DNA from: Arthrobacter woluwensis
Lineage (GTDB): Bacteria > Actinomycetota > Actinomycetes > Actinomycetales > Micrococcaceae
Reading direction: 5' to 3'
Length of the DNA stretch: 64,000 bases
NCBI RefSeq assembly: GCF_030816155.1
Contig: NZ_JAUSXR010000001.1
Coordinates: 2,170,001 to 2,234,000, forward strand
The position numbers and the translations under genes were made by a program. Below are positions 29,597 through 39,165 of this stretch, in pieces (positions within the stretch are counted from its first letter, which is position 1; every line of letters begins with the position of its first letter). The notes beneath the pieces were generated by a model. The model was not told where the DNA came from, ran no database searches, and saw only the letters and a list, made by a program, of their open reading frames with translations.

Positions 29597-30908
29597 GGCG
29601 CGCCCCCTCAGTGGATTCCTCGTCGCGCGGCACGAAGGCGAGCCGGTCCACCCGGCGCCCGTCCATACGGACCACGCGCAATTCGCCGCCCTGGACCGCG
29701 ACGTGATCGCCGGCCACCGGGATGCGTCCCAGGCTGCCCATCACGAAGCCACCCACCGTCTCGTAGGAACCGTCCTCGGGGATGACGAGGCCCTTGATCT
29801 GGGCCCCGACCTCGTCCGGCCGCAGCAGGCCGGGGAAGAACCACCGGCCGTCCGCGCCCTGGAGCACGCCCGGCCTCCGCCGGTCATGCTCATCGGCGAC
29901 CTCGCCCACGATCTCTTCGACCAGGTCCTCCAGCGTCACGACGCCGGCAGTGCCGCCGTACTCGTCCAGCACCACGGCCAGCTGCATGTTGGAGGCGCGC
30001 AGCTCGGCGATGAGGTCATCCAGCGGGATGGTCTCCGGAACCCGGAACACCTCGGTCATGAGGGAGCCGACCTCCAGTTCGGCGCGTTTGGCGGTCGGCA
30101 CCGACACGGCCTTCTTGATGTGCACCACTCCCCTGATGTCGTCCACGGACTCTCCGGTGACGGGGAAGCGGGAGTAGCCGGTGGCACGGGCCGCATCGAC
30201 GACGGCGGTCACCGGCTCCACGGCGTCCAGCGTCTCCATGCGGAAACGCGGGGTCATGACGTCCGCCGCGGTCTTGTCGGAGAAGCGCAGGGTGCGCGCC
30301 AGGAACTCGGCGGTGCCGGGATCCAGGGTCCCCATCTCGGCGGAACGGCGCACCAGGGAGGCGAGCTCGTCCGGGGTGCGGGCGCCGGAGATCTCCTCCT
30401 TGGCCTCCAGTCCGAAGATGCCGAGCACCTTGTTGGAGAAGCCGTTGAGGACGATGATCGCGGGCTTGAAGATCATCGTGAACACGAGCTGCGGACGGGC
30501 CACGGCCTTGCCGACGGCCATGGCCTTGGCGATCGCGAGGTTCTTGGGCACCAGCTCGCCCAGGATCATGGAGAAGACGGTGGCCGCGATCATCGCGACC
30601 ACGAGAGACACCGGGGTCGGGTCGGCGAGACCCAGGCCCCTCAGAGGTTCCTTGAGCAGACTGCCGACCGACGGTTCCAGCACATAGCCGGTGAGCAGTG
30701 TGGTCAGCGTGATGCCCAGCTGGCAGCTGGACAGCTGGGTGGAGAGGGACTTCAGGCAGGCCAGCAGAGGCTTGGCGGCCTCATCGCCGTCGTCGACAGC
30801 GGCCTGGACCTGTGCCTGGTCGAGGGCCACGAGGGAGAATTCCACGGCCACGAAGAAGCCGGTGCCGAAGATCAGCAGGATGCCGAAGACGAGGAAGAGC
30901 CATTCCAT
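29589..30908 (-). CDS. hemolysin family protein (CNNM transmembrane, CBS pair, CorC_HlyC)
   Basis: A 439-residue membrane protein. DUF21/CNNM occupies residues 1-190 with about four segments and the conserved ILGELVPKNLAIA. A CBS pair follows (ADVMTPRFRMETLD to EYGGTAGVVTLEDLVEEIVGEV), then a CorC/HlyC domain with GRWFFPGLLRPDEV and YETVGGFVMGSLGRIP. Family members are linked to magnesium or cobalt efflux and divalent-metal homeostasis, despite the hemolysin name. It forms an operon with the shorter paralogue downstream, overlapping by 8 bp. A GAGGGGG site precedes the ATG. Confidence 0.92.
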   Translation of the reverse strand: MEWLFLVFGILLIFGTGFFVAVEFSLVALDQAQVQAAVDDGDEAAKPLLACLKSLSTQLSSCQLGITLTTLLTGYVLEPSVGSLLKEPLRGLGLADPTPVSLVVAMIAATVFSMILGELVPKNLAIAKAMAVGKAVARPQLVFTMIFKPAIIVLNGFSNKVLGIFGLEAKEEISGARTPDELASLVRRSAEMGTLDPGTAEFLARTLRFSDKTAADVMTPRFRMETLDAVEPVTAVVDAARATGYSRFPVTGESVDDIRGVVHIKKAVSVPTAKRAELEVGSLMTEVFRVPETIPLDDLIAELRASNMQLAVVLDEYGGTAGVVTLEDLVEEIVGEVADEHDRRRPGVLQGADGRWFFPGLLRPDEVGAQIKGLVIPEDGSYETVGGFVMGSLGRIPVAGDHVAVQGGELRVVRMDGRRVDRLAFVPRDEESTEGARHE

Positions 30909-31253
30909 GGGGCGTGGTCACCCCCTCGGCTGGCAGCGGTCAGCCCGCGGGCGGGTGGATGGGCATGGGATCGGGGTCTGCCGGCTGGATCGGAAGCCGC
31001 TGGGGCAGCGTGGCTGCGGCGGCGTCGGGAGTGTCCAGGCCGGCACCTGGAATGACTGTCCATAAGAAGACCAGTCTATCCAGAGCCGGGCCCGGATGGC
31101 ACGCAAAGTTTTACGCTCTGTAGATTAGCCCTCAGCAAGCCTCGTCACTAGACTTGCAAAGGTCTGGGTTCACGCAACCCGGCACTGGACCAGGCCGGCA
31201 CCGAGGCCGGCTCTCATTCCAGCGGGCAAACAAAAATGGAAGAGGCGTATCAC
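30909..31253. other. divergent promoter region between the CBS protein and kgd
   Basis: No gene is supported here. On the plus strand TAGACT at 31149-31154 is a possible kgd -10 with a leader of about 95 nt. On the minus strand TAGACT near 31073-31078 could serve the CBS operon. Neither has a clear -35. Confidence 0.35.
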
Positions 31254-34200
31254 GTGCCAGAGCAGCCAAACCACCGTCTACCCGAAGAGTTCGGCGGAAA
31301 TGAGTGGCTTGTAGATGAGCTCTACGAGCAGTTTCTGAAAGACAAGAACTCTGTGGACTCCAAGTGGTGGTCTGTCTTCGAGAACTACGGTTCAGGCAAC
31401 CCGGCCCCGTCGACGCAGACTCAGGTGCTGCCGACCGTGGCCCAGGCGACCAAGACCGCCACTGCGACCGAGGCACCCGCCTCACCTGCTCCCGCGACGG
31501 CGCCGCCCGCCGCCGCTGCACCGGCGCCTGCCGCTCCGGCACCCGCCGCCCCGGCCCAGGGTGATCCGGCTCAGACCGCCCCGGCCGCGCCCGCGGCGAA
31601 GGCCCCGCCGCGCGTCGTCGCCAAGGACGGCAACCGCACCACGGCCACCGCGCCGATCCCCGCCCAGCTGCCCAAGAGCGCCCCCGCGGACTCCGGCCCG
31701 CACGAGGAGAACGTGGTCCAGGTCCTCCGTGGACCGGCCAAGGCCATCGCCGCCAACATGGTGAGCAGCCTTGAGGTCCCCACGGCCACGAGCGTGCGCG
31801 CCGTCCCGGCCAAGCTCCTGATCGACAACCGCGTGGTCATCAACAACCACCTGGCCCGCGCCCGCGGCGGCAAGGTCTCCTTCACGCACCTCATCGGCTT
31901 CGCCGTGGTCAAGGCGCTCAAGCAGTTCCCCTCCATGAACGTCACGTACGACGTGCAGGACGGCAAGCCGGTCGCGGTCGAGAACGCCCACGTGAACTTC
32001 GGCATCGCGATCGACATGCCCCGCCCGGACGGCAGCCGTCTGCTGGTGGTGCCGAACATCAAGAAGGCCGAGACCCTGCGGTTCGCCGAGTTCTGGCGCA
32101 CCTATGAGGACCTCATCAAGCGCGCCCGCAACGGCAAGCTGACCGCGGACGACCACTCCGGCACCACGGTCTCCCTGACCAACCCCGGCGGCATCGGAAC
32201 GGTGCACTCGGTCCCGCGCCTGTCCAAGGGCCAGGCCGCGATCATCGGCGTCGGCGCTCTCGAATACCCGGCCGAGTTCCAGGGCTCCAGCGAGAAGAAG
32301 CTCGCCGAGATGGCCGTGGGTAAGATCATCACTCTGACCTCCACCTACGATCACCGCGTGATCCAGGGCGCCGGTTCGGGCGAGTTCCTGCGGATCGTCC
32401 ACCAGCTCCTGCTGGGCGAGCAGAACTTCTACGACGAGATCTTCGAAGAGCTCCGCATCCCGTACGAGCCCGTGCGCTGGAGCCCGGACGTCCAGGTCGA
32501 CCCGGCCGACGAGATCAACAAGGTCGCCCGCATCCAGCAGCTCATCCACTCCTACCGCGTGCGCGGACACCTCATGGCGGACACCGATCCGCTCGAGTAC
32601 GTCCAGCGCAAGCACCCGGACCTGGATGTGCTCAACCACGGCCTGACCCTCTGGGATCTGGACCGCGAATGGCCCACCGGCGGCTTCGGCGGCAAGCAGT
32701 TCCTCAAGTTCCGCACCATCCTCGGCGTGCTGCGCGACGCGTACTGCCGCACCACCGGCATCGAATACATGCACATCCAGGATCCTGAGGAGCGTCAGTG
32801 GTTCCAGGATGAGCTGGAGCACCCGTACTCCAAGCCGAGCCGCGAGGAGCAGCTCCGCATCGTCTCGCGCCTGAACGCCGCTGAGGCCTTCGAGACCTTC
32901 CTGCAGACCAAGTTCGTCGGGCAGAAGCGCTTCTCCCTCGAAGGCGGCGAGTCGCTCATCCCGCTGCTGGACGCCATCATCTCGGACGCCGCGGACAAGG
33001 GCCTCGACGAGGTCGCGATCGGCATGGCCCACCGTGGCCGTCTCAACGTGCTGACCAACATCGCCGGCAAGACCTACGCTCAGGTGTTCCGCGAGTTCGA
33101 AGGCACGCAGGACCCGCGCAGCGTCCAGGGCTCCGGTGACGTGAAGTACCACCTCGGCACCGAGGGCACCTTCACCTCCGAGTCGGGCAACGCCACCAAG
33201 GTCTACCTGGCCGCCAACCCGTCCCACCTGGAGGCCGTGGACTCGGTGCTGGAAGGCATCGTCCGCGCCAAGCAGGATCTGCTGGACCAGGGCACCGCCT
33301 TCCCGGTCCTCCCCATCCTCGTCCACGGCGACGCGGCCTTCGCGGGCCAGGGTGTGGTCGCGGAGACGCTGAACCTGTCTCAGCTGCGCGGCTACCGCAC
33401 CGGCGGCACCATCCACGTGATCGTGAACAACCAGGTCGGCTTCACCACGTCGCCGTCGTCCTCGCGGTCCTCCACGTACTCCACCGACGTCGCCAAGATG
33501 ATCCAGGCGCCCGTCTTCCACGTGAACGGCGATGACCCGGAGGCCGTGGTCCGCGTGGCCCAGCTCGCCTTCGAGTTCCGCGAGCGGTTCCACAAGGACG
33601 TCGTCATCGACATGGTCTGCTACCGCCGCCGCGGTCACAACGAGGGTGACGACCCCTCGATGACCCAGCCGCTCATGTACAACCTGATCGAAGCCAAGCG
33701 CAGCGTCCGCAAGCTGTACACCGAGGCCCTGATCGGCCGCGGCGACATCACCGAGGAAGAAGCGGAGCAGCTGCTGCGCGACTACCAGGAGCGCCTGGAG
33801 CGGGTCTTCGCGGAGACCCACGCCGCCCAGACCTCCCCGATCCCGGTCATCACCTCGGATTCCGCGGCCGTGTCCGGCATCGAGCGGCCGATGGCGCAGC
33901 GCAACGACGGCATGGTCAACACGCCGAGCACCACCGCGATCAGCGCTCAGACCCTCGCCCACATCGGCAAGGCCTTCCTCAACGTCCCGGAGGGCTTCAC
34001 GGTCCACCCGAAGCTCAAGCAGCTCCTCGAGAAGCGTGCGCAGATGTCCGTCGACGGCGGCATCGACTGGGGCTTCGGCGAGATCGCGGCCTTCGGCTCG
34101 CTCGTGATGGAGGGCGTCCCCGTCCGTCTCACCGGTCAGGACTCCCGCCGCGGCACCTTCGTGCAGCGTCATGCGGTGTTCCACGACCGCAAGACCGGCC

Positions 34201-35087
34201 AGGAATGGGCCCCTCTGGAACACCTCTCCGAGGACCAGGCCAAGCTCTGGATCTATGATTCGCTGCTCTCCGAGTACGCGGCCATGGGCTTCGAGTACGG
34301 CTACTCGGTGGAGCGTCCGGACGCCCTGGTCATGTGGGAGGCGCAGTTCGGCGACTTCGTCAACGGCGCCCAGACCGTGATCGACGAGTTCATCTCCTCG
34401 GCCGAGCAGAAGTGGGGTCAGCGTTCCTCGCTCGTCCTCATGCTGCCGCACGGCTACGAGGGCCAGGGCCCGGACCACTCCTCGGCCCGCATCGAGCGCT
34501 TCCTGCAGATGTGCGCGGAGAACAACATGGTGGTGGCGGAGCCGACGACCGCGGCGAACCACTTCCACCTGCTGCGCCGTCACGCCTACAGCCGCCCGCA
34601 CAAGCCGCTGATCGTCTTCACCCCGAAGCAGCTCCTCCGTCTGAAGGGCGCCGCCAGCTCGGTCGCCGACTTCACCACGGGCGGCTTCCAGCCGGTGATC
34701 GGCGACCACGCCGAGCTGGATCCGGCTGCCGTGCAGCGCGTCATCCTGGTCGCGGGACGTCTGTACTACGACCTTCTGGCCAACCGCGACAAGGCTCAGG
34801 ACTCCAGCACGGCGATCGTCCGCGTCGAGCAGCTGTACCCGCTGCCCGAAGAGGAGATCCGCGCGGAGCTCGCCAAGTACCCGAACGCCGACGTCGTCTG
34901 GGCCCAGGACGAGCCCGCCAACCAGGGCCCGTGGAGCTTCATGGCCCTGAACCTGGTGCCGTCCCTGGACCGCCCGGTCCGCCTGGTCAGCCGTCGCGCG
35001 TCCGCCTCGACGGCCGCCGGCACCGGCAAGCGTCACGCGGCCGAGAACGCACTGCTCCTGCAGCAGGCCTTCGACCACCGGGCCTGA
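31254..35087 (+). CDS. kgd: multifunctional 2-oxoglutarate metabolism enzyme (E1/E2-fused 2-oxoglutarate dehydrogenase component)
   Basis: A 1277-residue actinobacterial Kgd/OdhA-type fusion. Residues 1-40 resemble the E1 N-terminus ([19 protein letters not shown]). A Pro/Ala linker runs to about residue 130. An E2 acyltransferase domain follows, with [15 protein letters not shown] as the active-site HxxxD-type region. The thiamine-dependent E1 core has [27 protein letters not shown] and [10 protein letters not shown], and a transketolase-like C-terminus ends the protein. It lacks a lipoyl domain, so it borrows lipoyl from a separate E2p. It links 2-oxoglutarate to succinyl-CoA in the TCA cycle. 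GTG 31254 has AGAGG 8 nt upstream; ATG 31236 is the alternative. Confidence 0.96.
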   Translation: MPEQPNHRLPEEFGGNEWLVDELYEQFLKDKNSVDSKWWSVFENYGSGNPAPSTQTQVLPTVAQATKTATATEAPASPAPATAPPAAAAPAPAAPAPAAPAQGDPAQTAPAAPAAKAPPRVVAKDGNRTTATAPIPAQLPKSAPADSGPHEENVVQVLRGPAKAIAANMVSSLEVPTATSVRAVPAKLLIDNRVVINNHLARARGGKVSFTHLIGFAVVKALKQFPSMNVTYDVQDGKPVAVENAHVNFGIAIDMPRPDGSRLLVVPNIKKAETLRFAEFWRTYEDLIKRARNGKLTADDHSGTTVSLTNPGGIGTVHSVPRLSKGQAAIIGVGALEYPAEFQGSSEKKLAEMAVGKIITLTSTYDHRVIQGAGSGEFLRIVHQLLLGEQNFYDEIFEELRIPYEPVRWSPDVQVDPADEINKVARIQQLIHSYRVRGHLMADTDPLEYVQRKHPDLDVLNHGLTLWDLDREWPTGGFGGKQFLKFRTILGVLRDAYCRTTGIEYMHIQDPEERQWFQDELEHPYSKPSREEQLRIVSRLNAAEAFETFLQTKFVGQKRFSLEGGESLIPLLDAIISDAADKGLDEVAIGMAHRGRLNVLTNIAGKTYAQVFREFEGTQDPRSVQGSGDVKYHLGTEGTFTSESGNATKVYLAANPSHLEAVDSVLEGIVRAKQDLLDQGTAFPVLPILVHGDAAFAGQGVVAETLNLSQLRGYRTGGTIHVIVNNQVGFTTSPSSSRSSTYSTDVAKMIQAPVFHVNGDDPEAVVRVAQLAFEFRERFHKDVVIDMVCYRRRGHNEGDDPSMTQPLMYNLIEAKRSVRKLYTEALIGRGDITEEEAEQLLRDYQERLERVFAETHAAQTSPIPVITSDSAAVSGIERPMAQRNDGMVNTPSTTAISAQTLAHIGKAFLNVPEGFTVHPKLKQLLEKRAQMSVDGGIDWGFGEIAAFGSLVMEGVPVRLTGQDSRRGTFVQRHAVFHDRKTGQEWAPLEHLSEDQAKLWIYDSLLSEYAAMGFEYGYSVERPDALVMWEAQFGDFVNGAQTVIDEFISSAEQKWGQRSSLVLMLPHGYEGQGPDHSSARIERFLQMCAENNMVVAEPTTAANHFHLLRRHAYSRPHKPLIVFTPKQLLRLKGAASSVADFTTGGFQPVIGDHAELDPAAVQRVILVAGRLYYDLLANRDKAQDSSTAIVRVEQLYPLPEEEIRAELAKYPNADVVWAQDEPANQGPWSFMALNLVPSLDRPVRLVSRRASASTAAGTGKRHAAENALLLQQAFDHRA

Positions 35088-35093
35088 CCCGGC

Positions 35094-35144
35094 CGACGCG
35101 CCGTCGTCGCCCACCGCACAGCGGTGACGCACGACGGCGCGTCG
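35094..35144 (+). terminator. hairpin terminator after kgd
   Basis: CGACGCGCCGTCGT (35094-35107) pairs perfectly with 35131-35144. The loop contains a second small stem, CACCGC with GCGGTG. There is no T-run directly after it. Confidence 0.65.
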
Positions 35145-35151
35145 CGGCTTC

Positions 35152-35204
35152 CAGACGCCCGTCACCTGCGCTTCGTGGCACAGGCGGCGGGCGTCTGTCG
35201 TTTA
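35152..35204 (+). terminator. second hairpin after kgd
   Basis: CAGACGCCCG (35152-35161) pairs with CGGGCGTCTG (35188-35197), followed by TCGTTTA. It could finish what the first hairpin leaves. Confidence 0.55.
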
Positions 35205-35258
35205 ATGGAGTGGGGACGCTGCGCCGGACACGGCGCATCAGCTGCGCGAAAGGACATT

Positions 35259-35861
35259 GTGGAGGACAGGAAACTTCGAATCGCCGCGATCGGCGATGAA
35301 CTGCTGGCAGGACTCGGCGACCCTCGCGCACTGGGCTGGTACGGCCGGGTGCTGGCCCGCACGCCGCGGGATCAGTTCGCTCTGGAGAGCTACTCGCTGC
35401 CGTGCCCCGAAGAGGGCACCGAGGGTCTTTCGGCGCGCTGGGCGGACGAGACGGGCCGCCGTTTCGGTCAGGGCTATGAGAACCGCCTGGTCATCGGCCT
35501 CTCCGGACGGGACATCGACTTCGGGCTCTCCACCGCGCGCAGCCGCCTGAATCTGGCGAACATCCTGGATCACGCGTCGCAGGCGAGCGTCTCCGTCTTC
35601 GTGGTGGGCCCGCCCCCGAGCCTCGACCCGGCCAAGAACCGGCGTCTGGCAGATCTCAACACGGCCTTCGCCGATGTGACCACCCGCCGTCACCACCTGT
35701 ACGTGGACACCTTCGCTCCCCTGCTCAACCATGAGCAATGGCGCAATGACCTGGCGGCCAATGCCGGCGCCCCCGGCCAGGCCGGCTACGGGCTGATGGC
35801 CTGGCTCGTCCTGCACCGGGGCTGGTTCCAGTGGCTCAAAATCGCGGAGCCCACGGACTGA
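35259..35861 (+). CDS. SGNH/GDSL-like protein lacking the catalytic serine
   Basis: A 200-residue protein with an SGNH-hydrolase-like layout. Block I reads IGDELLAGLGDPRALGWYGRV, so glutamate replaces the GDS nucleophile. The expected C-terminal D-x-x-H block is replaced by GAPGQAGYGLMAWLV. Block III-like (VVGPPPS) and an interior D/N-rich region remain. No signal peptide is seen. I infer a non-hydrolytic or altered-chemistry member. GTG 35259 follows AAAGGAC. It lies alone between kgd and the DUF4097-PadR operon and ends just before a 30-bp palindrome. Confidence 0.72.
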   Translation: MEDRKLRIAAIGDELLAGLGDPRALGWYGRVLARTPRDQFALESYSLPCPEEGTEGLSARWADETGRRFGQGYENRLVIGLSGRDIDFGLSTARSRLNLANILDHASQASVSVFVVGPPPSLDPAKNRRLADLNTAFADVTTRRHHLYVDTFAPLLNHEQWRNDLAANAGAPGQAGYGLMAWLVLHRGWFQWLKIAEPTD

Positions 35862-35876
35862 CTCTCCCCGCTTCCC

Positions 35877-35948
35877 GCACTGAGTGCTCAGTTGTTGCGG
35901 GTGTCGAACGCCGACACCCGCAACAACTGAGCACTCAGTGCGTTTAAA
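35877..35948 (+). terminator. perfect 30-bp palindrome, probable terminator
   Basis: The arm 35877-35906 (GCACTGAGTGCTCAGTTGTT...) is exactly complementary to 35912-35941 around the 5-nt loop AACGC, then GTTTAAAA follows. It lies 16 bp after the SGNH-like gene and 16 bp before the PadR-operon -35. It is unusually long and perfect for a plain terminator. Confidence 0.7.
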
Positions 35949-35956
35949 AGAACCTC

Positions 35957-35985
35957 TTGACTCGAGATATATCGCGATATATCGT
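35957..35985 (+). promoter_or_regulatory. promoter of the DUF4097-padR operon
   Basis: The -35 TTGACT is at 35957-35962. The -10 TATCGT is at 35980-35985, 17 nt later. The palindromic operator overlaps the spacer and -10. Confidence 0.65.
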
Positions 35986-36009
35986 GAAATCACAAACGCG
36001 ATATATCGC
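35966..36009 (+). promoter_or_regulatory. paired palindromic operators, probably PadR sites
   Basis: GATATATCGCGATATATC (35966-35983) is a perfect 18-bp palindrome over the promoter. A second dyad, GCGATATATCGC (35998-36009), lies between the promoter and the ribosome site. The only regulator in the operon is PadR-type, so autoregulation is inferred. Confidence 0.7.
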
Positions 36010-36028
36010 AAGATCCGAGGAGGAGAGC

Positions 36029-36847
36029 ATGGCAGAGGAACGCTGGGCCGTCACCGGTCCGCAGACGATCGACATCGAAGGCGTGACGTCCCTGAAGCTC
36101 GGCATCGTGCACGGGCGCTTCGACGTGGTCACCCACGAGGACAGCATCACCCGCATCGAGGTCTCAGAGATCTCCGGTGATCCCCTCGACGTCAGTTTCA
36201 ACGCCGGACGCCTCGAGGTCCGGCACCAGGAACCGGGACCTCAGGGCTGGTTCAAGAACGTCATGAACACCGTGACCCAGTCCCAGGAGAACTCGGTCAT
36301 CATCAGCATCGCCGTGCCTGTCGGCATCCAGGTGGACGCGTCCACCGTCGCCGGCAACGGACTGGTCTCCGGCACCACGGCCAAGACCTCCCTCAACACC
36401 GTCTCCGGCGACGTGGTGGCCGACCAGACCGCCTCCCACCTGGACGTGAACTCGGTCAGCGGCGAGGCGATCGTCCGCAATCACCGCGGCAGCCTGTCCG
36501 TGAACACCGTGTCCGGAGCCGTCACTGCCACCGGCGCGCTCAACCACGTCCGGCTCAACAACGTCAGCGGCGAGATCCTCCTGGACGTCTCCGCGGACAC
36601 GCAGGACATCGGCGCCAACACCGTCTCGGGTGACATGACCATCCGGCTCCCCCACACCGTGGGCGTCGACCTGAAGGCCAAGACCGGCTCCGGCCAGGTC
36701 ACCATCGACACGCAGCGCTACATGCCCGTGAAGAACACGGTCGCCACCATCGTCGGACCGGAGGAACACCTCCTGGTGCTCCGCACCAATTCCGTGTCCG
36801 GCGACGTCTCGGTGGTGCACGCCCCGGACGAGGAAGGAGAACTGTAA
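36029..36847 (+). CDS. DUF4097 family beta-strand repeat protein
   Basis: A 272-residue protein built from a ladder of about seven short repeats, each with a (N/T)xVSG(D/E/A) turn: NTVSGDV, NSVSGEA, NTVSGAV, NNVSGEI, NTVSGDM, TGSGQV and NSVSGDV. This is the DUF4097 adhesin-like right-handed beta-helix. There is no signal peptide or membrane segment, so it is probably cytoplasmic in spite of the adhesin label. ATG 36029 follows GAGGAGGAG. Its stop overlaps the padR ATG (TAATG). In other bacteria DUF4097 genes often travel with PadR regulators. Function unknown. Confidence 0.85.
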   Translation: MAEERWAVTGPQTIDIEGVTSLKLGIVHGRFDVVTHEDSITRIEVSEISGDPLDVSFNAGRLEVRHQEPGPQGWFKNVMNTVTQSQENSVIISIAVPVGIQVDASTVAGNGLVSGTTAKTSLNTVSGDVVADQTASHLDVNSVSGEAIVRNHRGSLSVNTVSGAVTATGALNHVRLNNVSGEILLDVSADTQDIGANTVSGDMTIRLPHTVGVDLKAKTGSGQVTIDTQRYMPVKNTVATIVGPEEHLLVLRTNSVSGDVSVVHAPDEEGEL

Positions 36848-37464
36848 TGCCCCCCGTCTTCGCCCACGGCGCCCTGCGTCTCTACCTTCTGGCTCTGCTG
36901 GAGGACGGCGCCAAACACGGCTACGACCTCATCAAGGCCCTCAGCGACCGCTTCAACGGGACCTACTCCCCCAGTGCCGGGACCATCTATCCCCGGCTCG
37001 CCAAGCTGGAAGAGGAAGGACTGGTCAGCACCCAGGTGGACGGACGGCGCACGAGTTACAGCCTGACCGACGCCGGCCGCCGGGAACTCGAGAATCGCCG
37101 GGAGGAGCTGTCCGGCGTGGAGAACGACATCTCGGCGTCCGTCCGACGCCTGGCGGACACCCTGCGGGAGGACATCGGGAGCAACATGCGCTCCCTCCGC
37201 GAGGAACTGACGTCCACCACTCGCCAGGCCCGTGCGGAGGCCGCGCACCACGGGTATGTGAAGCCGGGGACCTCGGCGTCGCAGGCCCGGGCCACCGCCC
37301 TCAGCCAGGCCGCGGAACAGCTCATCACCGGTTTCCGGTCGGAGCTCCTGATGCTCGTGAGGCTCCGCAAAGCCCACGGTGAGCTGAACGAGACCGAGCT
37401 GGACGCACTGCGCACCATCCTGGACAGGGCCCGCACGGAGGCGAAGGAGCTCTTCAGGAGCTGA
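36847..37464 (+). CDS. PadR family transcriptional regulator
   Basis: A 205-residue regulator. The N-terminal winged helix reads LRLYLLALLEDGAKHGYDLIKAL, with SPSAGTIYPRLAKLEEEGLV as the recognition region and the wing VDGRRTSYSLT. A long helical C-terminal part with about 90 charged residues probably mediates dimerisation or ligand sensing. It is co-translated with the DUF4097 gene, and the operon promoter carries two AT-rich dyads, so it probably represses its own operon until an inducer binds. Confidence 0.93.
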   Translation: MPPVFAHGALRLYLLALLEDGAKHGYDLIKALSDRFNGTYSPSAGTIYPRLAKLEEEGLVSTQVDGRRTSYSLTDAGRRELENRREELSGVENDISASVRRLADTLREDIGSNMRSLREELTSTTRQARAEAAHHGYVKPGTSASQARATALSQAAEQLITGFRSELLMLVRLRKAHGELNETELDALRTILDRARTEAKELFRS

Positions 37465-37499
37465 CCCCGCCACACGCCGTCCTGATCCACAGACGCCTC

Positions 37500-37530
37500 G
37501 GGCCCTGGAACCGCAATGGTTCCAGGGCCC
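37500..37530 (+). terminator. terminator of the DUF4097-padR operon
   Basis: GGGCCCTGGAACC (37500-37512) pairs perfectly with 37518-37530 around GCAAT. Its position, 35 bp after padR, fits. It may also serve the convergent bL37 gene. Confidence 0.75.
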
Positions 37531-37582
37531 GACTGTTCAGCGTCACGCTGAGATGATCTGCCGCACGGGGCGGCAGTCAGTC

Positions 37583-37657
37583 TCAGGTGTTGGGGCGCTT
37601 GCCGTGGTTGGCACCGCCACGCTTACGATCACGACGCTTGCGTGCACGCTTGCTCAT
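37583..37657 (-). CDS. 50S ribosomal protein bL37
   Basis: A 24-residue, strongly basic protein, MSKRARKRRDRKRGGANHGK plus RPNT. It matches in length and pattern the tiny actinobacterial ribosomal protein bL37 known from mycobacterial ribosome structures, including the conserved ANHGKRPN ending. An AAGGAG site lies 8 nt upstream of the ATG. It is convergent with padR across the shared hairpin. Gene finders with a length cut-off miss it. The assignment comes from recalled family sequences, not a search. Confidence 0.9.
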   Translation of the reverse strand: MSKRARKRRDRKRGGANHGKRPNT

Positions 37658-37807
37658 AGCTGGACTCCTTCTGTTCTCGACTCTCAAAGAGCTGCCCTCA
37701 AGTCTCCCATATGGAGGCGACCGGAGCGAAACCGCGCCATCGGCGCAGAGTGAGGGCCGACGTCGGGCGTTCAGGGTGTGAGCAGGCGTCCGGCGCGCTC
37801 ACGCCGC

Positions 37808-38974
37808 TCAGCGCTTGGCCGGGACCTTGTCCGGGTGGAGCTGCCGGGCCAGTTCGTAGGTGAGCTCATTCGTCTCGGCCACGAGCGGGACCGGTGCGCT
37901 GCGGGCGGTCCGGCCGCTGTACGCCTTGCCCTTGGTGCCGACGGCGAGACTCAGGTTCTGCAGATCATTCGGGGCGTTCAGGGTGCCGACCGCTTTGTCC
38001 TTGTTGATGTCCTGCTTCACGGTGCCCGGGTTGATGACGCCGTTCCAGTTCCAGTCGATCGCGGCGTCGGCTCGGGCCTGATGGCGCGTGCCACCGGTCC
38101 ACCAGTACAGCTGGTTGCCCGCCGCCGCGGCTCCGAGTCCGGCCCCTTCGTTGAGGGCCGCCTCGTTGAGGCTGATCTGCGAGCGGGTGGAGTACCCGAA
38201 GTAGGCCGCTCCCGCGGTCTGCGGGACGCCCGTGAGCTGGTACGAGTAATTCATGATGCTCAGGTAGTTCGGCTTGTTGTTGACGTTGTCGGCGCCGCCG
38301 TGCGTCAGACCGAGGTTGTGCCCGAGCTCGTGGATGAAGGTGCCCACGCGGGTGTCGCTGCTGGCGTTGCCCCAGTAGCGGGGTCCCACCGTCACCAGCA
38401 GTTCCAGCCCGTTGATCCACGCCTGTCCCGACGACGAGCTGTTGCCGTAACTGTCACCGAACACCGCGTAGTGAAAGACATTGGCACGGTTCGCGTCGGA
38501 GTACTGCTGCCGAAGTGTGCGGACCTCGTCCACGCCGCTCAGGTTCTGCTTGTACGGGATCTCATTGCCGCCGCCCAGATCGTAGGCCGCTCCACGTGCT
38601 GATCCCGCGTCGAGGTGGATCGTGACGCCGGTCGTGCCGTCGGGGTTGTTGACGGGGAGGTCCGCGAAGCCCTGCCGGATCCTGTCGAGCTCCGCCGTGG
38701 ACGGCAGGAGACCCGGCATGTAGTCCAGCTCGACGAAGAGGTCCGCCCGGTGCGGGTCAGCCCCCAGCGCGGGAAGGTCAAGGTCGATGACGCCGTCCCC
38801 GTTCGTGTCGACGCCGTTGGTCTCCCAGGCGTCGGGCAGGCCGTCGCCGTCGGAGTCCGTCGAGGTAGGGGTGATGGCCGCCTGGGCCGGGCCGGCGGGA
38901 AGCAATACGCCGAACAGGCCCAGACCCAGGGTCAGGACCCCGGCGGAGGCTGCGCTCACGATCTTCTGTCTCAT
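37808..38974 (-). CDS. secreted zinc metalloprotease (metzincin-like) with calcium-binding repeats
   Basis: A 388-residue exported protein. The signal peptide ends near AGPAQA-AI (about residue 33). Two EF-hand/thrombospondin-3-like Ca sites follow: DSDGDGLPDAWE and DTNGDGVID. The protease core has FIHELGHNLGLTHGG, the full metzincin zinc motif HExxHxxGxxH, and a Met-turn in LSIMNYSY. The C-terminal half has another NKDKA/DWNWNGVI acidic stretch. ATG 38974 is chosen because AAAGGTG lies 6 nt upstream; GTG 38983 is the other option. It probably acts outside the cell. Substrate unknown. Confidence 0.85.
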   Translation of the reverse strand: MRQKIVSAASAGVLTLGLGLFGVLLPAGPAQAAITPTSTDSDGDGLPDAWETNGVDTNGDGVIDLDLPALGADPHRADLFVELDYMPGLLPSTAELDRIRQGFADLPVNNPDGTTGVTIHLDAGSARGAAYDLGGGNEIPYKQNLSGVDEVRTLRQQYSDANRANVFHYAVFGDSYGNSSSSGQAWINGLELLVTVGPRYWGNASSDTRVGTFIHELGHNLGLTHGGADNVNNKPNYLSIMNYSYQLTGVPQTAGAAYFGYSTRSQISLNEAALNEGAGLGAAAAGNQLYWWTGGTRHQARADAAIDWNWNGVINPGTVKQDINKDKAVGTLNAPNDLQNLSLAVGTKGKAYSGRTARSAPVPLVAETNELTYELARQLHPDKVPAKR

Positions 38975-39165
38975 GGTGATCACCTTTCAGGGTGGAGGTG
39001 CGAGGACCACAGGATGCTCCGGCCGGGTGGGCCGGGCTGTGATCACTTCCACAAGACCAGATCGTCACAGTCCTCTTCAATGACTGTTACAGAAAAAGTT
39101 AAACAATTAACAACAGGCGACCGAGCGGAAGACAGCCTCCTGCGAAGCCGCGTCCCAGGGCACGG

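Noticed and set aside
31482..35165. A 1227-codon minus-strand frame opposite kgd
   Set aside because: It is a codon-bias shadow; the plus strand encodes clear Kgd domains throughout.
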